Source: Chara braunii (lineage: Eukaryota > Streptophyta > Charophyceae > Charales > Characeae). From it: DNA of 22,964 nucleotides. How positions within the stretch are numbered: position 1 is the stretch's first letter; every line of letters begins with the position of its first letter. The notes beneath the pieces were generated by a model. It was given only the letters and a program-made list of their open reading frames with translations, did no database searches and had not been told where the DNA came from. The position numbers were made by a program, and so were the translations under genes. The stretch is from positions 1,197,386-1,220,349 of the forward strand of contig BFEA01000284.1 of the NCBI GenBank assembly GCA_003427395.1, given 5' to 3'. Positions 8,970-18,250 of this stretch are shown piece after piece.

Positions 8970-9335
8970 ATGTAGACCAGTAGCAGCGCCACGTCAATCA
9001 GAGGCATTGCCACATCAGCATGCCACGTAGACCACGAGCAGCGCCACATGAGCATGCCACGTAGACCAAAGGCAGCGCCACGTCAGCATGCCACGTAAAC
9101 CACAGGCAGCATCACATATATCAGAGGCAGCGCCGCGTCAGCATGCCACGTAAACCACAGGCAGCATCACATATATCAGAGGCAGCGCCACATAAGCATG
9201 CCACGTAGACCAGAGGCAGCGCCGCGTCAGCATGCCACGTAGACCACAAGCAGCACCACGTATATCAGAAGCAGCACCATGTCAGCATGCCACGTACACC
9301 ACAGGCAGCGCCACGTCAGCATGCCACAGTGCACT
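8970..9335. repeat. 34/55-bp minisatellite with ACGT-core motifs
   Basis: The phrase GCATGCCAC occurs at 9018, 9052, 9086, 9141, 9196, 9230, 9285 and 9319, so the spacings are 34, 34, 55, 55, 34, 55 and 34. The 55-bp unit is the 34-bp unit plus a 21-bp insert containing CACATATATCAGAGGCAGC. Most units contain GCCACGTCAGC or a one-base variant. The units are not CRISPR-like: the inserts are copies of each other. Confidence 0.93.
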
Positions 9336-10909
9336 GAAGAAGCACCAGCATGCTGCCTCCACCTTGTGTCCTCGTCCGCAACGAGTATGCACAGCCAGCA
9401 TGAAGCCAGTGTCGTGTTGAAGTCGAGCCAGCGTCAAAGCAGAGCATAGCAAGACTGAATGCCTTGACTCTCTCGAGGCCAGCCTTAAGTAGCAATGAGC
9501 GAGGCTGTCTGGCCTCGGCGCTTTTTCCCTCAGCCGTCCAGATTGACTCACAACTGAAGGCCCGGACTGTATAGTTGCAGACTTCTACCTTGGACCTGAT
9601 GTTGTTTGGGTACCTGCATACAAACACGTGTGCGTGCTTGACCTGCGGCCTGGGCTAGGTACCTTTGGACTTTGACTGTTGGGTGGACCGACAGTTGACT
9701 AGAACTGCAAGTGAGTTTGTAGCCACCAAAATCTCCGTTGTCATCACTGCACCTGCTTGCCTAAGATGGCAAACGGCAGAGAACAACTTCCAGTTCGGGA
9801 CAACACCTCTGTGCCAAAAAGATCAAAATTTGGTACTCGCTCTTACTTTTTCCGAGGTGCACTGCCCAAGGTACGGGTAAGAATTTGCCAGTGGGAAACG
9901 GTTGAACTGGACGTTCAGAAGCTGCACAAGTGGTCTATAGCGACTGCTGAAAGCATACTTTTTCTCAAAATTAAAACGCGGGTTAGGATCCCCACAAAGA
10001 GCACTTAATCTCCAGCCCTCCACGGCCAGGGATCAAATCCCGGCGGCACTTCACAGAAACAATTCAAGCGCAAACAAACTGCGGGCAAGCAAAGGCTGGT
10101 CCCAGCCAAACAGTTTCACAAACTAAGCGCTCTAACTGTTATGCTGGCCACTAGGGACTTGAGCCTGTTGTTGCTCAGCATGCACTCGTTGTACCTCTAC
10201 ACAACAAAACGTGCCTTTATATGCACAACAGCATTTCCCAAACAGTACCTAACCCCGCTATCACCCTTCCATCCAATACATTTGCGGAGTAGTTAGGGGC
10301 ATACTCAAAAAAGAACGTTTGTGCACGTGTGTAACAGTCAGAACTGGCAAAAAAAGGCCGAATGCAAGGACATCCTGAGCTACCAGTACAGTCTCATTTT
10401 CTTAATGATCGATTTTCCCCGCCACAGGAATACATAACTGTTGCAATGGTCGGGCCTCGTGGCGCCACCCATGCGCATCACATTTGAACCAGAAAAAAAA
10501 AAATTGAAATGCAAGATTTTTTTTACTTGCACTTTTCCCCCATGCTACCAGCCCATCAGGACCATAGACGTCTGGCCCAGACATCTGTGAAAGGTGTCGT
10601 CTATAAGTCCAGATGTCCAGAAATCTATCCTTCCATCTGTCAGATCATGTCCCATCCCGAACTCCGGTTGTGCTACCCCCGTTCATCCAAAGGATCAGGT
10701 TTCGGGGGGGCATCTCAGGAAGGAGAAAACGAAGTGATTGATTAAATGATTGTTCGACAACTGTCTGATGTAGATCAGATCGGATGAACAGCAACCAATC
10801 AATCAATCAACCAACCAAATTATCAATCAACATGCAAAGAATCAGCAAGTTATAACTCAAGACTTTCGGATGCAACAGTTCAACGAAGTTGAGCATGCAC
10901 GAGGACAAG

Positions 10910-10910
<1 letters not shown>
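9336..10910. other. No gene recognised over 1.6 kb
   Basis: Only weak structure is visible: A and T tracts at 10493-10502 and 10517-10524; related phrases AGACGTCTGG, AGACATCTG and CAGATGTCCAG at 10566-10620; a 12-bp B-box-like GGGATCAAATCCC at 10029-10041 without a matching A box; and (ATCA)-type low-complexity DNA at 10793-10832. Open frames of 60-103 residues occur on both strands and show no recognisable family. Confidence 0.45.

Positions 10911-10993
<83 letters not shown>
10911..10993. repeat. (CT)n microsatellite, 83 bp
   Basis: More than 41 uninterrupted CT dinucleotides, ending at GTCTCTGTGTGTGTCG. It directly precedes an LTR edge at 11010. Confidence 0.98.
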
Positions 10994-11001
<8 letters not shown>

Positions 11002-11009
11002 GTGTGTCG

Positions 11010-11080
11010 TGCGAGGGTTTATGCCTCAGCATAGGGCCCTGCAGCAGCCACATGCTCGCCCTAAGTGAAGGCGGGCCCCC
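11010..11080 (+). repeat. LTR fragment D (second LTR family), plus orientation
   Basis: It starts TGCGAGG, the same terminus that LTR A shows inverted at 12282-12288. It carries CGCCCTAAGTGAAGGCGGGC at 11057-11076, matching the inverse of CCCGCCTTCACTTAGGGCGG near the outer ends of copies A (about 12219) and C (about 15571). It breaks off at about 11080, just before the endonuclease-like segment. Confidence 0.72.
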
Positions 11081-11084
11081 TGAA

Positions 11085-11291
11085 GAAGATATGGAAACAG
11101 TTTTAACAAGTACGTCAGCAATCAATTTCTCTCGTAAAAAATTAAAACAAATATCTTTGTCTGATCAATGTAAAACCATTATTTTAGGATCTCTTCTGGG
11201 AGATGGTTCACTCAAAATATTCAATAAGAATGCAAGATTCTTTATTCGACATAGCCAAATTCAAGAAGAATATTTTCTGTGGAAGGCAAGT
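11085..11291 (+). pseudogene. LAGLIDADG homing endonuclease fragment
   Basis: The plus-strand frame contains RKKLKQISLSDQCKTIILGS, then LLGDGSLKIFNKNARFFIRH, then SQIQEEYFLWK. This follows the start of LAGLIDADG_2-type endonucleases: a helix, the LLGDGSL metal-binding motif with its acidic residue, a basic strand, and a Y-x-x-W-K helix. Such enzymes are encoded in group I introns and free-standing frames of algal and plant organelles and cut DNA to spread their own gene. Only about 60 residues remain of a usual 150-300, and the second half is missing. The segment is clearly more AT-rich than its surroundings. It is cut on the right by an LTR edge at 11291-11292 and on the left by an LTR fragment. 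An insertion of mitochondrial or chloroplast DNA is the likely source. Confidence 0.7.
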
Positions 11292-12288
11292 TGCAAGGAA
11301 AATAAGCAACAGCGAAATGACAAATTCCAGATTACACCATCACATTGAAAGCCAGATAGTCACACTGTGTCCAGAGGGCAGCATTGCACCAATAATACAC
11401 CAATGGAGGTTCGTACTACTGAAAACCAACGTCAAGGAGAGCTTTCTCTCTCCGCCACAACACAAGAGTCCAGTCCCTTCACACTCCTACTTGGCACTCA
11501 GCGCCCAGCCTACTACACAGCTACAATCAGCCTACTAATAGACAATGCAACTGTTGACATCAGCGGCAACCCGAAGTACTTGAAGATGTCGCCCAAATGC
11601 AGACCATCGCCAATACAAGGTATGTGCCCTCACATCATCATCATCATCATCCTTNNCCCTTNNCTGACTTTACACCCACGTCTTCCTCCCTTACACCCGA
11701 AGACCACTCATGCGCCTCACTGTAGTCCAAGCCCACCAGCTATGGTGGCTGGGCTATGGCACTGCCCTCAGCAGCACCCTTCTTCCTTGCACGACCGCAC
11801 ATGCTGCACCTCGCCTCTCAGCGCCAGCAGCAGCCCACGAGCCTTTGCTCCAGCAGCGCTGCCGCTAGCATGCGAGTGCCTCAACGAGGCTGCCTGGGGA
11901 GAGCTCTTTCCTTTATGGAAAGAGCTGGCCTGCTCGTGCAGCCTGGCTGTACTGGCCTGGGCCCAGAAGCTTCCGGAAGGCCCCAGGATGCTGCCTTTGC
12001 GCTGCAGCTACTGGGCCTCGTTCGGTTGGGCCTCCCAACTGCCAGTGTATGAGGCTGCGATTCACGCCCAGGGCCTGCATTCTTTGGAAAGGCCCGGTAG
12101 GCCGTGGAAAAGTCTTGGTTGCTCGGCCTGTGTTTCTCTCAACCAACTGGCGCGTCGCAACCGCTTGTACCCCAAATATGAAATTGACAGTCAAAGGCCT
12201 CTTGTAATATGTTAGGCCCGCCTTCACTTAGGGCGGGCAGCACTGTAACCGGGGCCCCTTAGGCCTGCCGAGGACCCAGATCCTCGCA
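11292..12288 (-). repeat. LTR A (second LTR family), minus orientation
   Basis: It begins TGCAAGGAAAATAAGCAAC and ends GATCCTCGCA, giving the inverted terminals TGCAAGG and CCTCGCA of a TG...CA LTR of about 1.0 kb. It is homologous, in reverse, to 12.39-13.28 kb and, in the same direction, to 14.70-15.67 kb. Shared phrases include TTTCCTTTATGGAAAG, GGCCTGGGCCCAGAAGC, CCAACTGGCGCG and GCCCGCCTTCACTTAGGG. No primer binding site adjoins the inner edge at 11292, so it is a solo LTR or one cut from its element. The open frame 11367-12215 inside it is not credible as a gene. Four unresolved bases lie at 11655-11656 and 11662-11663. Confidence 0.8.
11633..11663. other. (ATC)n run with four undetermined bases
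   Basis: A short CATCATCAT tract is followed by NN at 11655-11656 and NN at 11662-11663. These mark an assembly or polishing uncertainty inside LTR A. Confidence 0.95.
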
Positions 12289-12389
12289 GAGTGCACTGCA
12301 AGAATATCACCTTCGGTACCTTCTGAAAATAGTGGTTATAGTCAAAATACAAAATTGTTATTTCAAAGTCGTGCTTGCGCCCTGAACTC

Positions 12390-13277
12390 GTCAGTTTTTG
12401 CAAATCTTGGTGGGCGCCAGACAGTTGCCACGCGCCAGCTGGTTACATCCGCTTTGCTCGTGAGAATCCAAAGCATTTGTGAGCCCTTCCAGCAACGTGG
12501 TCGAAGCAGGGAGCACCGCATGTCTTCGCCTGGGTGGTTGGGCAGGTCTAACCAATTCGGTCGTAGGCCACTGTCTGAACGGGCCTGGGCGCAGACACTT
12601 TGGCCGAGACTGAAGCTACCGGAAACTCGGTCTCACGTGGGAAGGAAGGCAAAGCACTGGCCACTTTCCATATAGGAAAGGATTGGGTGCCAGGCTGGGG
12701 ATTCAGGCACTTGGTGCAACCGGCAGCGCTGCTGTGGTGAGGGCTCGCGACTGCAAGCTTAGCGCTAGCGCAAATGCAGAGTGCGCGCGGGCGTTCGGGT
12801 TGAGGGCGCTGCAAAAAGGCAGCGCCATAGCTGGGCCCTCATAGTCGGGCACCAGCTGGGATATTCAGAGGTGATGGTGGTGGCCTTCATGTATGGGATG
12901 TAAGACGCGGGTGAAGTCGAGGGAGAGAGAGAGAGAGAGAGATGAGGCTGATGATGTGAGGGCACGTAACAAGGTCGACATCTTCATGCACTTCGGTTGT
13001 TGTTGCTGACGTCAACAGGATGCATTGTCAATTCATAGGCTGCTAGTAGCTGTGTAGTAGTAGTCTGGGCGCTGAGCGCCAAGTAGGAGGAAAGGCTCCG
13101 GATACGTTGGTGTTGGCGAGAGTAAGCTCTCATTGACATTCGGATTCAGTACTTTGGTTCTTCGTTGGTGGAATATCAGTGCATTTGTGCTTTCTGGACA
13201 GATTTGGACTTTCCAGCTTTCTATGTGATTTTGCATTCTGGATTACTGTCATTTCGCCATCTCTCATTTTCCTTGCA
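12390..13277 (+). repeat. LTR B (second LTR family), plus orientation
   Basis: It ends CCTTGCA at 13271-13277, followed by ATT and a primer binding site, so it is a 5' LTR of a plus-strand element. Its reverse complement matches LTR A through GCTATGGCGCTGCC, TTTCCTATATGGAAAG, TTTCCGGTAGCTTC, CTGCGCCCAGGCCC and CCAGCTGGCGCG. Homology fades left of about 12390, so the outer end is diverged or lost; 12303-12390 shows nothing else. A (GA)n run lies at 12922-12942. Confidence 0.8.
12922..12942. repeat. (GA)n microsatellite
   Basis: About ten GA dinucleotides inside LTR B. Copy A has a CAT/ATC run at the equivalent place, so this is a length-variable site within the LTR. Confidence 0.93.
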
Positions 13278-13280
13278 ATT

Positions 13281-13292
13281 TGGTATCGGAGC
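13281..13292 (+). promoter_or_regulatory. Primer binding site (initiator-Met type) of element B
   Basis: TGGTATCGGAGC differs by one base (A to G) from the site at 8498-8509 and has the same three-base ATT spacer after the LTR-terminal CA. It shows that a plus-strand LTR retrotransposon starts here. Confidence 0.85.
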
Positions 13293-14429
13293 TGGTTCGA
13301 GCCGCTCTGCTGCCTCCTTCGCAATAGCTGTTTGGTGCTTCGCTGGTTATGGTGGGGCAGTGATAACGCTTGTGCGTTGGTGATTGGCGGCCCAGGGTCG
13401 TGTGGGCACGCCAGGAAGGCTACGTGATGACATATGGGGTGCACGCTGGATGATGAGAGCTTGCTGACGCAGCAATTTGCGGGTTGTGCCGAGGCATCGA
13501 CTGGTCATCATAGATGCACGTCAGGTTACTGGTGAGAAATCTATGGTTGGGGGCAGCACATTGAGGTACGTTGCTCCTTACCTTATCTACCCTGTTTGTT
13601 GCTTCTTACCGTGTCTTGAGAGTCCTCTCATCGTGAGGTGTCGCGAGCGCTCAACCTTGAGAGTCGACGTTCTTCCTGGGGAGCAAGTTGGTGGGAGACG
13701 GGCGTTGCCTCTGAAGGGCCCTGGACGAAGCACTCGGGTCACAGTCACCATGCCAACCCGCAGGGACTAAAACACGCATGCTTTGCCGCTTGTCCTTTGG
13801 TCTGCATGCTGCGCTGTAGAGGTCATGCCAGGCAGGCCAGCCCTACAAGGGAGAGACAGGTGCCGAACCATCTATAAAGAGACTCCGGAGGAGATAAACG
13901 ACTCGAGCTGTACACAGGTATAAAACTAGTACGGTCGGGGCTGGCCAGTTCTGCATAGACTCGGGGTGCAGGGGTGGGCCGATTGCAGACCTTCAGACAC
14001 GTCGCTGAACCAGAGCTTCAGGACACTGAAATCAAGTGACTACTCAAGAGGGATACAGGGGGAGCGAAGATTCCAATAAGTGTCCGATTGTTCATCGTTG
14101 CATAAATTCCACCGTGCATGCACACCAGCAAACGATTTTATTTTTATTTTATGATTAGTTAGTTGTGACGGGCATTGCTAACAACTGACAGACAGCTGCA
14201 GACAGGTAATAATTATTCCTTGCTGCATTGCAATCTGTTTTAGACTAGTCAAAAGTAGGAATAGAATCGTTTGTAGGAATCTGAGATTATCTGTTGTTAT
14301 CGCTTGACTACTTTCTGCCAAAGCTGGACCGGACATTTATTTCATTTATTTTAATTTGGTTGGATGTCATGCTGCGGCAGGTCCCAACGAGGACTCCAGT
14401 ACAGATCGCAGGCGACGCATAGCTCATAA
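13293..14429 (+). other. Leader and unreadable internal part of element B
   Basis: It follows the primer binding site and precedes a gag-like remnant on the same strand. I find no conserved protein in it. The open frame 13477-13770 has no known motif. An AT-rich patch lies at 14130-14160. The assignment to element B rests on position only. Confidence 0.5.
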
Positions 14430-14698
14430 GTTGAGATGACAGTGAGGTTGAGGGACTAGACCAACACGATAGGAGGCTTACCTGGAGACGTGCACTTAGT
14501 CGGCCGACCACTTTCCTAGTTTTAGAAGAACGAGAGGAAAGGACACTGCGGAGAGAAGCCAGAGAGAGGACGGCATTGCAGAGGGCTAGGGCAGCAGCAG
14601 CCAACATCGAAAGGGCACTAGCAGCAGCATTAGCAGCAGACGCTAGAGCCAACGCCGAGGTGAGGACTGTTATTGGAATCACGCAGAAGTCCAAATAG
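14430..14698 (+). pseudogene. Ala/Arg-rich coiled-coil, gag-like remnant
   Basis: Reading from the GAT at about 14433, after a TGA, there is an open plus-strand frame without an ATG up to the TAG at 14696-14698. It contains LVLEEREERTLRREARERTA, then LQRARAAAANIERALAAALA, then DARANAEVRTVIGITQKSK. This is a heptad-like, Arg/Glu then Ala-rich helix, of the kind I associate from memory with gag-type proteins in charophyte genomes. It sits 1.1 kb downstream of the element B primer binding site on the same strand, which fits gag. It ends three bases before the edge of LTR C, so it was probably cut by that insertion. No catalytic domain is present, and a plain host coiled-coil exon is the main alternative. 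Confidence 0.55.
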
Positions 14699-14701
14699 TC
14701 A

Positions 14702-15668
14702 TGTAACAAGCAGAGAGTTCAAATGGACCAAGATTCCATCCAAATAATACCAATACAATGAACTCGTGAGCCAATGTTCAAGCCCTCAGACCACACCAAC
14801 GCAGTATTCAATGTCGCTCCTCTTGTATGGCGCCCAACACCGAGCCTACTCTACCCATCCTACCTAGCCTACCTATGTTCATGCAACAGGTTCACTTCGG
14901 CTTTGAAGACCAATGTACATGTTGTCAACTCCAATGTGGACCTCCCACATACACCAGGTACGTACTCTCGTCTCCCTCATCACCCCCTGTCGACCCACAT
15001 CTGCGCCGCCTCCTGAAGACCACCGTTGCCCTCCTCTGCCCACACACCCTGCAGCCTGGCTATGGCCGCTAGCGCCCCGCTGCCCTACAGCATCCCTCGC
15101 CACTCAGCGCCCACACACGGCCCAGCCAGCCAGCGCACATGCAGACACTTGCCCAGCATCACAGCAGCGTGTCCACATTGCCTGCCTCGACCAGAATGCC
15201 AAGCACTGGCCAGCCTCCTCCCTATATGGGAGAGGGTGCTGCTGCTGGACTGTCTAGGCCTGGCCGTGGAAGTTTCCAGTAACTTCCGGTCGGGCCCCAC
15301 TGTCTGCGCCCAGGCCCATGTCGACAGTTGAGGGCCTGGGCCCTTCTCAGTTGGGCACACCCAGAATTTTCCAGGCTCCGAATGTTTGCTGCATTTGCAT
15401 TGGCCCACGGGGTAGATGCGACGACAATGCTGCTTTCTCATTGGCCCATGGCCCGCTGCTTCTTCTGGAAGAGCCCCGGGTGAGGCCCAGGTCGCACTTC
15501 AACCAACTGTCGTGCAGCAACAGTCCGAGACCCGCATTGGAAAATGCTGAGGGCCTCTCATGGATATTCAGGCCCGCCTTCACTTAGGGTGGGCACGAGG
15601 CTTGCTGGGGGCCACATTCCAGAGCATATGCATGTTGCCTAGGGGCCCCTAAGGACACAATCCTTACA
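14702..15668 (-). repeat. LTR C (second LTR family), minus orientation
   Basis: It starts TGTAACAAGCAG and ends AATCCTTACA, with the inverted terminals TGTAA and TTACA, and has about the same length as LTR A. It parallels copy A in order: GCGCCCA and GCCTACT blocks, a CCAGGTACG site, CTGGCTATGG, CCTATATGGGAGAG, CTGCGCCCAGGCCC, then GGCCCGCCTTCACTTAGGGT at about 15571 and AGGGGCCCCTAAGG. Divergence from A is considerable, so this is an older or sister copy. No primer binding site adjoins it, so it is a solo or truncated LTR. Confidence 0.72.
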
Positions 15669-15783
15669 AGCAGCGAATTTTTGAATTTCAAGAAAAAACA
15701 AGAATCGAAACTTCAGCTACTGTGCAATTTCCAATTTTCGACAATTTCAAAAAAACGAATCAGCGCTAAAGAACGGGGACTAA

Positions 15784-15958
15784 TTAGGGTAACCTGATCA
15801 ATGAATCGATCAATCAATTGACTACTTAGGGTAACCTAATCAATCAATCGATCAATCAGTCAATCAATCGATCAATCAATCAATCAATCAATCACGATCA
15901 ATCAATCAATCAATCAATCAACCAATCAATCGATCAATCTATCAATCAATCAATTGAT
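15784..15958. repeat. (ATCA)n array with TTAGGGTAACC units
   Basis: TTAGGGTAACCT is followed by GATCAATCA-type repeats at 15784 and again at 15826 (42-bp period). About 130 bp of ATCA tetranucleotides with ATCG and ATTG variants follow. The array ends about 50 bp left of a primer binding site and so lies in the leader of the minus-strand element that starts there. Confidence 0.92.
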
Positions 15959-16008
15959 CCTACCTTTGCGCGTCAGATCAGGATAAGAGTCCTGATTCAC
16001 TCGTGGTA

Positions 16009-16020
16009 GCTCCGATACCA
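16009..16020 (-). promoter_or_regulatory. Third primer binding site, minus strand
   Basis: The minus strand reads TGGTATCGGAGC, identical to the site at 13281. On the plus strand it is followed by AC and then TGATACATG, giving an LTR edge with terminal TG at 16023. The ATCA array to the left would be its leader; no gag or pol of this element is recognisable. Confidence 0.8.
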
Positions 16021-16022
16021 AC

Positions 16023-17089
16023 TGATACATGCCCAGTTGAGGAATGCATATGGAGCCAAGTGATGAAAAGGACTCGAATGGACAATGCAGTGTCAGCGAA
16101 GCGTCAACAAGCAATGTACATCCAGATACATATGAAAATAGCATAATGTAGCGCAACAGAACACTCAAAGATGTGACCTGACCTGTCTGATACTGACGCG
16201 ACATCCCATCATACACCACACATGTGAGAGAGGGTGGAGGGACCACATACACACCTTGCACACGCACATGAGGGATATACCATGGATGAGAGATGGGGGG
16301 AGAGGCGAGATGAAGATGGAGGTGAGGGAGAACACCAAGATCGCGATAGCGAAGTCCAAAATAGTCTCCCTGCCGAATGCCCAATCATGTCTGCCACAAA
16401 AACGTTGAATCAGATCCTGGGCAACATGCCCGATGTAGCCTCTGCCTCAGCAACCGCCAGCCCCCTGAAATGGGGCCCGTGTGCAGTCTCAGCATGTAAC
16501 ATCGAGGCATAAATACTCCCACTCCCCGCTCTTAAGAATGTACTAAGTTCTGCGCTGGTCCTCCGAAGCATTCCTCCTGTACTCCTACCATATCTGAATC
16601 TACTCCATCAGCATCACTGATTCTGCATGGTCTTCCTTCCATGCTCCCACACCTTTTATTGTGCAGAGAAGAGGGTATCCCCTCTGCATAATCTCCTTGC
16701 CATACCGCAGCCATCACTCCCACCGAATGACTTACTCCTCCAAGACCTCTCCAACTCCCTGTACACGTTGTTAAAACCCAAGCCGGAATTCACTTGTGCA
16801 AATCCCATCCGAGTTGGCTGCCAACCACCCGTTCAGACTCCACAGCAATCCTGACGGAGCAAATTAGACCTCTAGGTCCATCAACTGAACTCCTGACGGG
16901 CCCACACGTGGTTAAACCACCAGTACCTACCGGTTGTTGAGGCCCAATCCTCATTTTTGCCTGCGCGCCAAGTGTTGCCGAGCCTGGAGGGGTCGGGAAC
17001 CGATTTGGGATACTTTCTGGAGTGGCACTGGTACCGCCCGTCGTTTTCACTCGTGCAGCACCCTGGGCGTGGCGGCCGTGGCCACAAGT
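16023..17089 (-). other. Probable LTR start and following unassigned DNA
   Basis: The left edge TGATACATGCCC is the inner end of a minus-strand 5' LTR, by its place next to the primer binding site. I cannot find the outer edge or another copy. Open frames on both strands in 15950-16900 are 60-144 residues long and carry no motif I recognise. 16900-17089 shows no feature. Confidence 0.5.
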
Positions 17090-17841
17090 GCAGTCAGATA
17101 CATTCTGGAGAGAGCAGCCATTGTAAAAAAAAAACAGAAACGGGAAAACGACTATATGATATGATTACCTTGAATTCACATGTAGAAGGCCGCAATTGCA
17201 GGGAAGATACACTCTCGACTGTGCTTCCCGTGCTCTGCCATATGCATTCAGTTTTGGGCAGGCAGTTGAATGCTCCTCGTGAGAAACGGGGAGTCAGCTC
17301 AGATACAGCCAAGATCTTTGGTCTCTTTTTCAGTTGCAAGGAAAAAAGGAGGAGAAAACAGGTGCACTAAGTTATTGCCCTAGATTCAGGTGTGGCGGGC
17401 CGATAGTGGAGTCCGATACATGCTGGAAAGTGCAAGCCCGAGAGTGCATCTGCCTTTATTCCCCAACTGCCCCAATCCTCTTCCTTTTTTTCTTTTTTCG
17501 ATGAAAAAAAAAAAAAAAAGATGGAAACCGTGATTGCCTTGAGATTCACATGTAGAAGGTGGCAATTGCAGGGAAGATACACTCTAGACTGTGCTTCTCG
17601 TGCCCTGCCACATCCGTCAGTTTTGGGCAGACAGTTGACACGGGGAGTCAGCGCATATACAGCCAAGATCTTTGGTCTTTTTTTTAGTTGTAAGAAAACA
17701 AAAAGGAGAAAACAAGTGCACTACGTGATTGCCCCAGATTAAAGTTGTAATAGTGGAGTGCCCCAGATGTTACTTTTGTGGCAGACACTCCAACGATCCC
17801 GTTTCTAACGCGGAGTGGCCGAAGATACAGCGAAGATTGTT

Positions 17842-17874
<33 letters not shown>

Positions 17875-17930
17875 CGAGACAAAAAAACAAAAGCAGGAAA
17901 ATGCTGCAGGCCACAAGTGCGGAAACATAC
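17090..17930. repeat. Tandem repeat of about 360 bp with T-tract/A-tract cores, three units
   Basis: GATTACCTTGAATTCACATG at 17163 recurs as GATTGCCTTGAGATTCACATG at 17532 (369 bp apart). TGCACTAAGTTATTGCCC at 17363 recurs as TGCACTACGTGATTGCCCC at 17717 (354 bp). GCCAAGATCTTTGGTCT is also shared. A third, diverged unit continues to about 17930. Each unit has a T tract, a short spacer and an A tract: 17327-17348, 17485-17519, 17677-17705 and 17844-17887 (31 T). Open frames in it are short and not shared in a way that suggests coding. Confidence 0.82.
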
Positions 17931-18225
17931 ATTCAGAAAGTGTGTGGAGACCAGAAGTCGCTATTCTTTGCAGTTTTCTTTTTCTTCCTTCATTGCACCC
18001 TCGCATGTGGAAACACACGTGATGAACCCGTGCAGATTGCATCCCTGCGTCCTCTTCATTTTCATTGGGCCCACCCACTCCCTCTGCCATCCCAGTACCC
18101 AGCCTATGCCGAACCCCGAAAGTCGCGGCGTGTTAACGGCCGCGTCGGGTGGGCGAGGTACTGGTGGTTTAACGGGGGACCCCCAGTTTCAGCTCCTGAG
18201 TAACAGGTCCAAAACTGAAATTAGG
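17931..18225. other. No feature seen
   Basis: The end of the 360-bp repeat, then mixed sequence. Nothing recognisable apart from short frames derived from the neighbouring repeat. Confidence 0.4.
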
Positions 18226-18250
18226 GCTTGGGGGCTAGGAAAATTTTCAC

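Noticed and set aside
9010-9335. Regular direct repeats that could suggest a CRISPR array
   Set aside because: The sequences between repeats are copies of one another, the context is eukaryotic retroelement DNA, and no cas genes occur.
10015-10165. tRNA-derived SINE, from a B-box-like GGATCAAATCC and a minus-strand GTTAGAGCGC
   Set aside because: The two boxes fall on opposite best strands and about 100 bp apart, not the 30-60 bp of a tRNA promoter. No cloverleaf or poly(A) tail could be drawn.
11367-12215. 282-residue open frame on the plus strand
   Set aside because: It lies wholly within LTR A, crosses four undetermined bases, and the equivalent frames are not kept in copies B and C.
15784-15837. 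Telomere-like TTAGGG
   Set aside because: Only two isolated TTAGGG occur, each within a longer 42-bp unit, with no tandem telomere array.
15950-16384. 144-residue minus-strand frame
   Set aside because: It runs through the primer binding site and the LTR edge at 16023, so it crosses an element boundary. No family is recognised.
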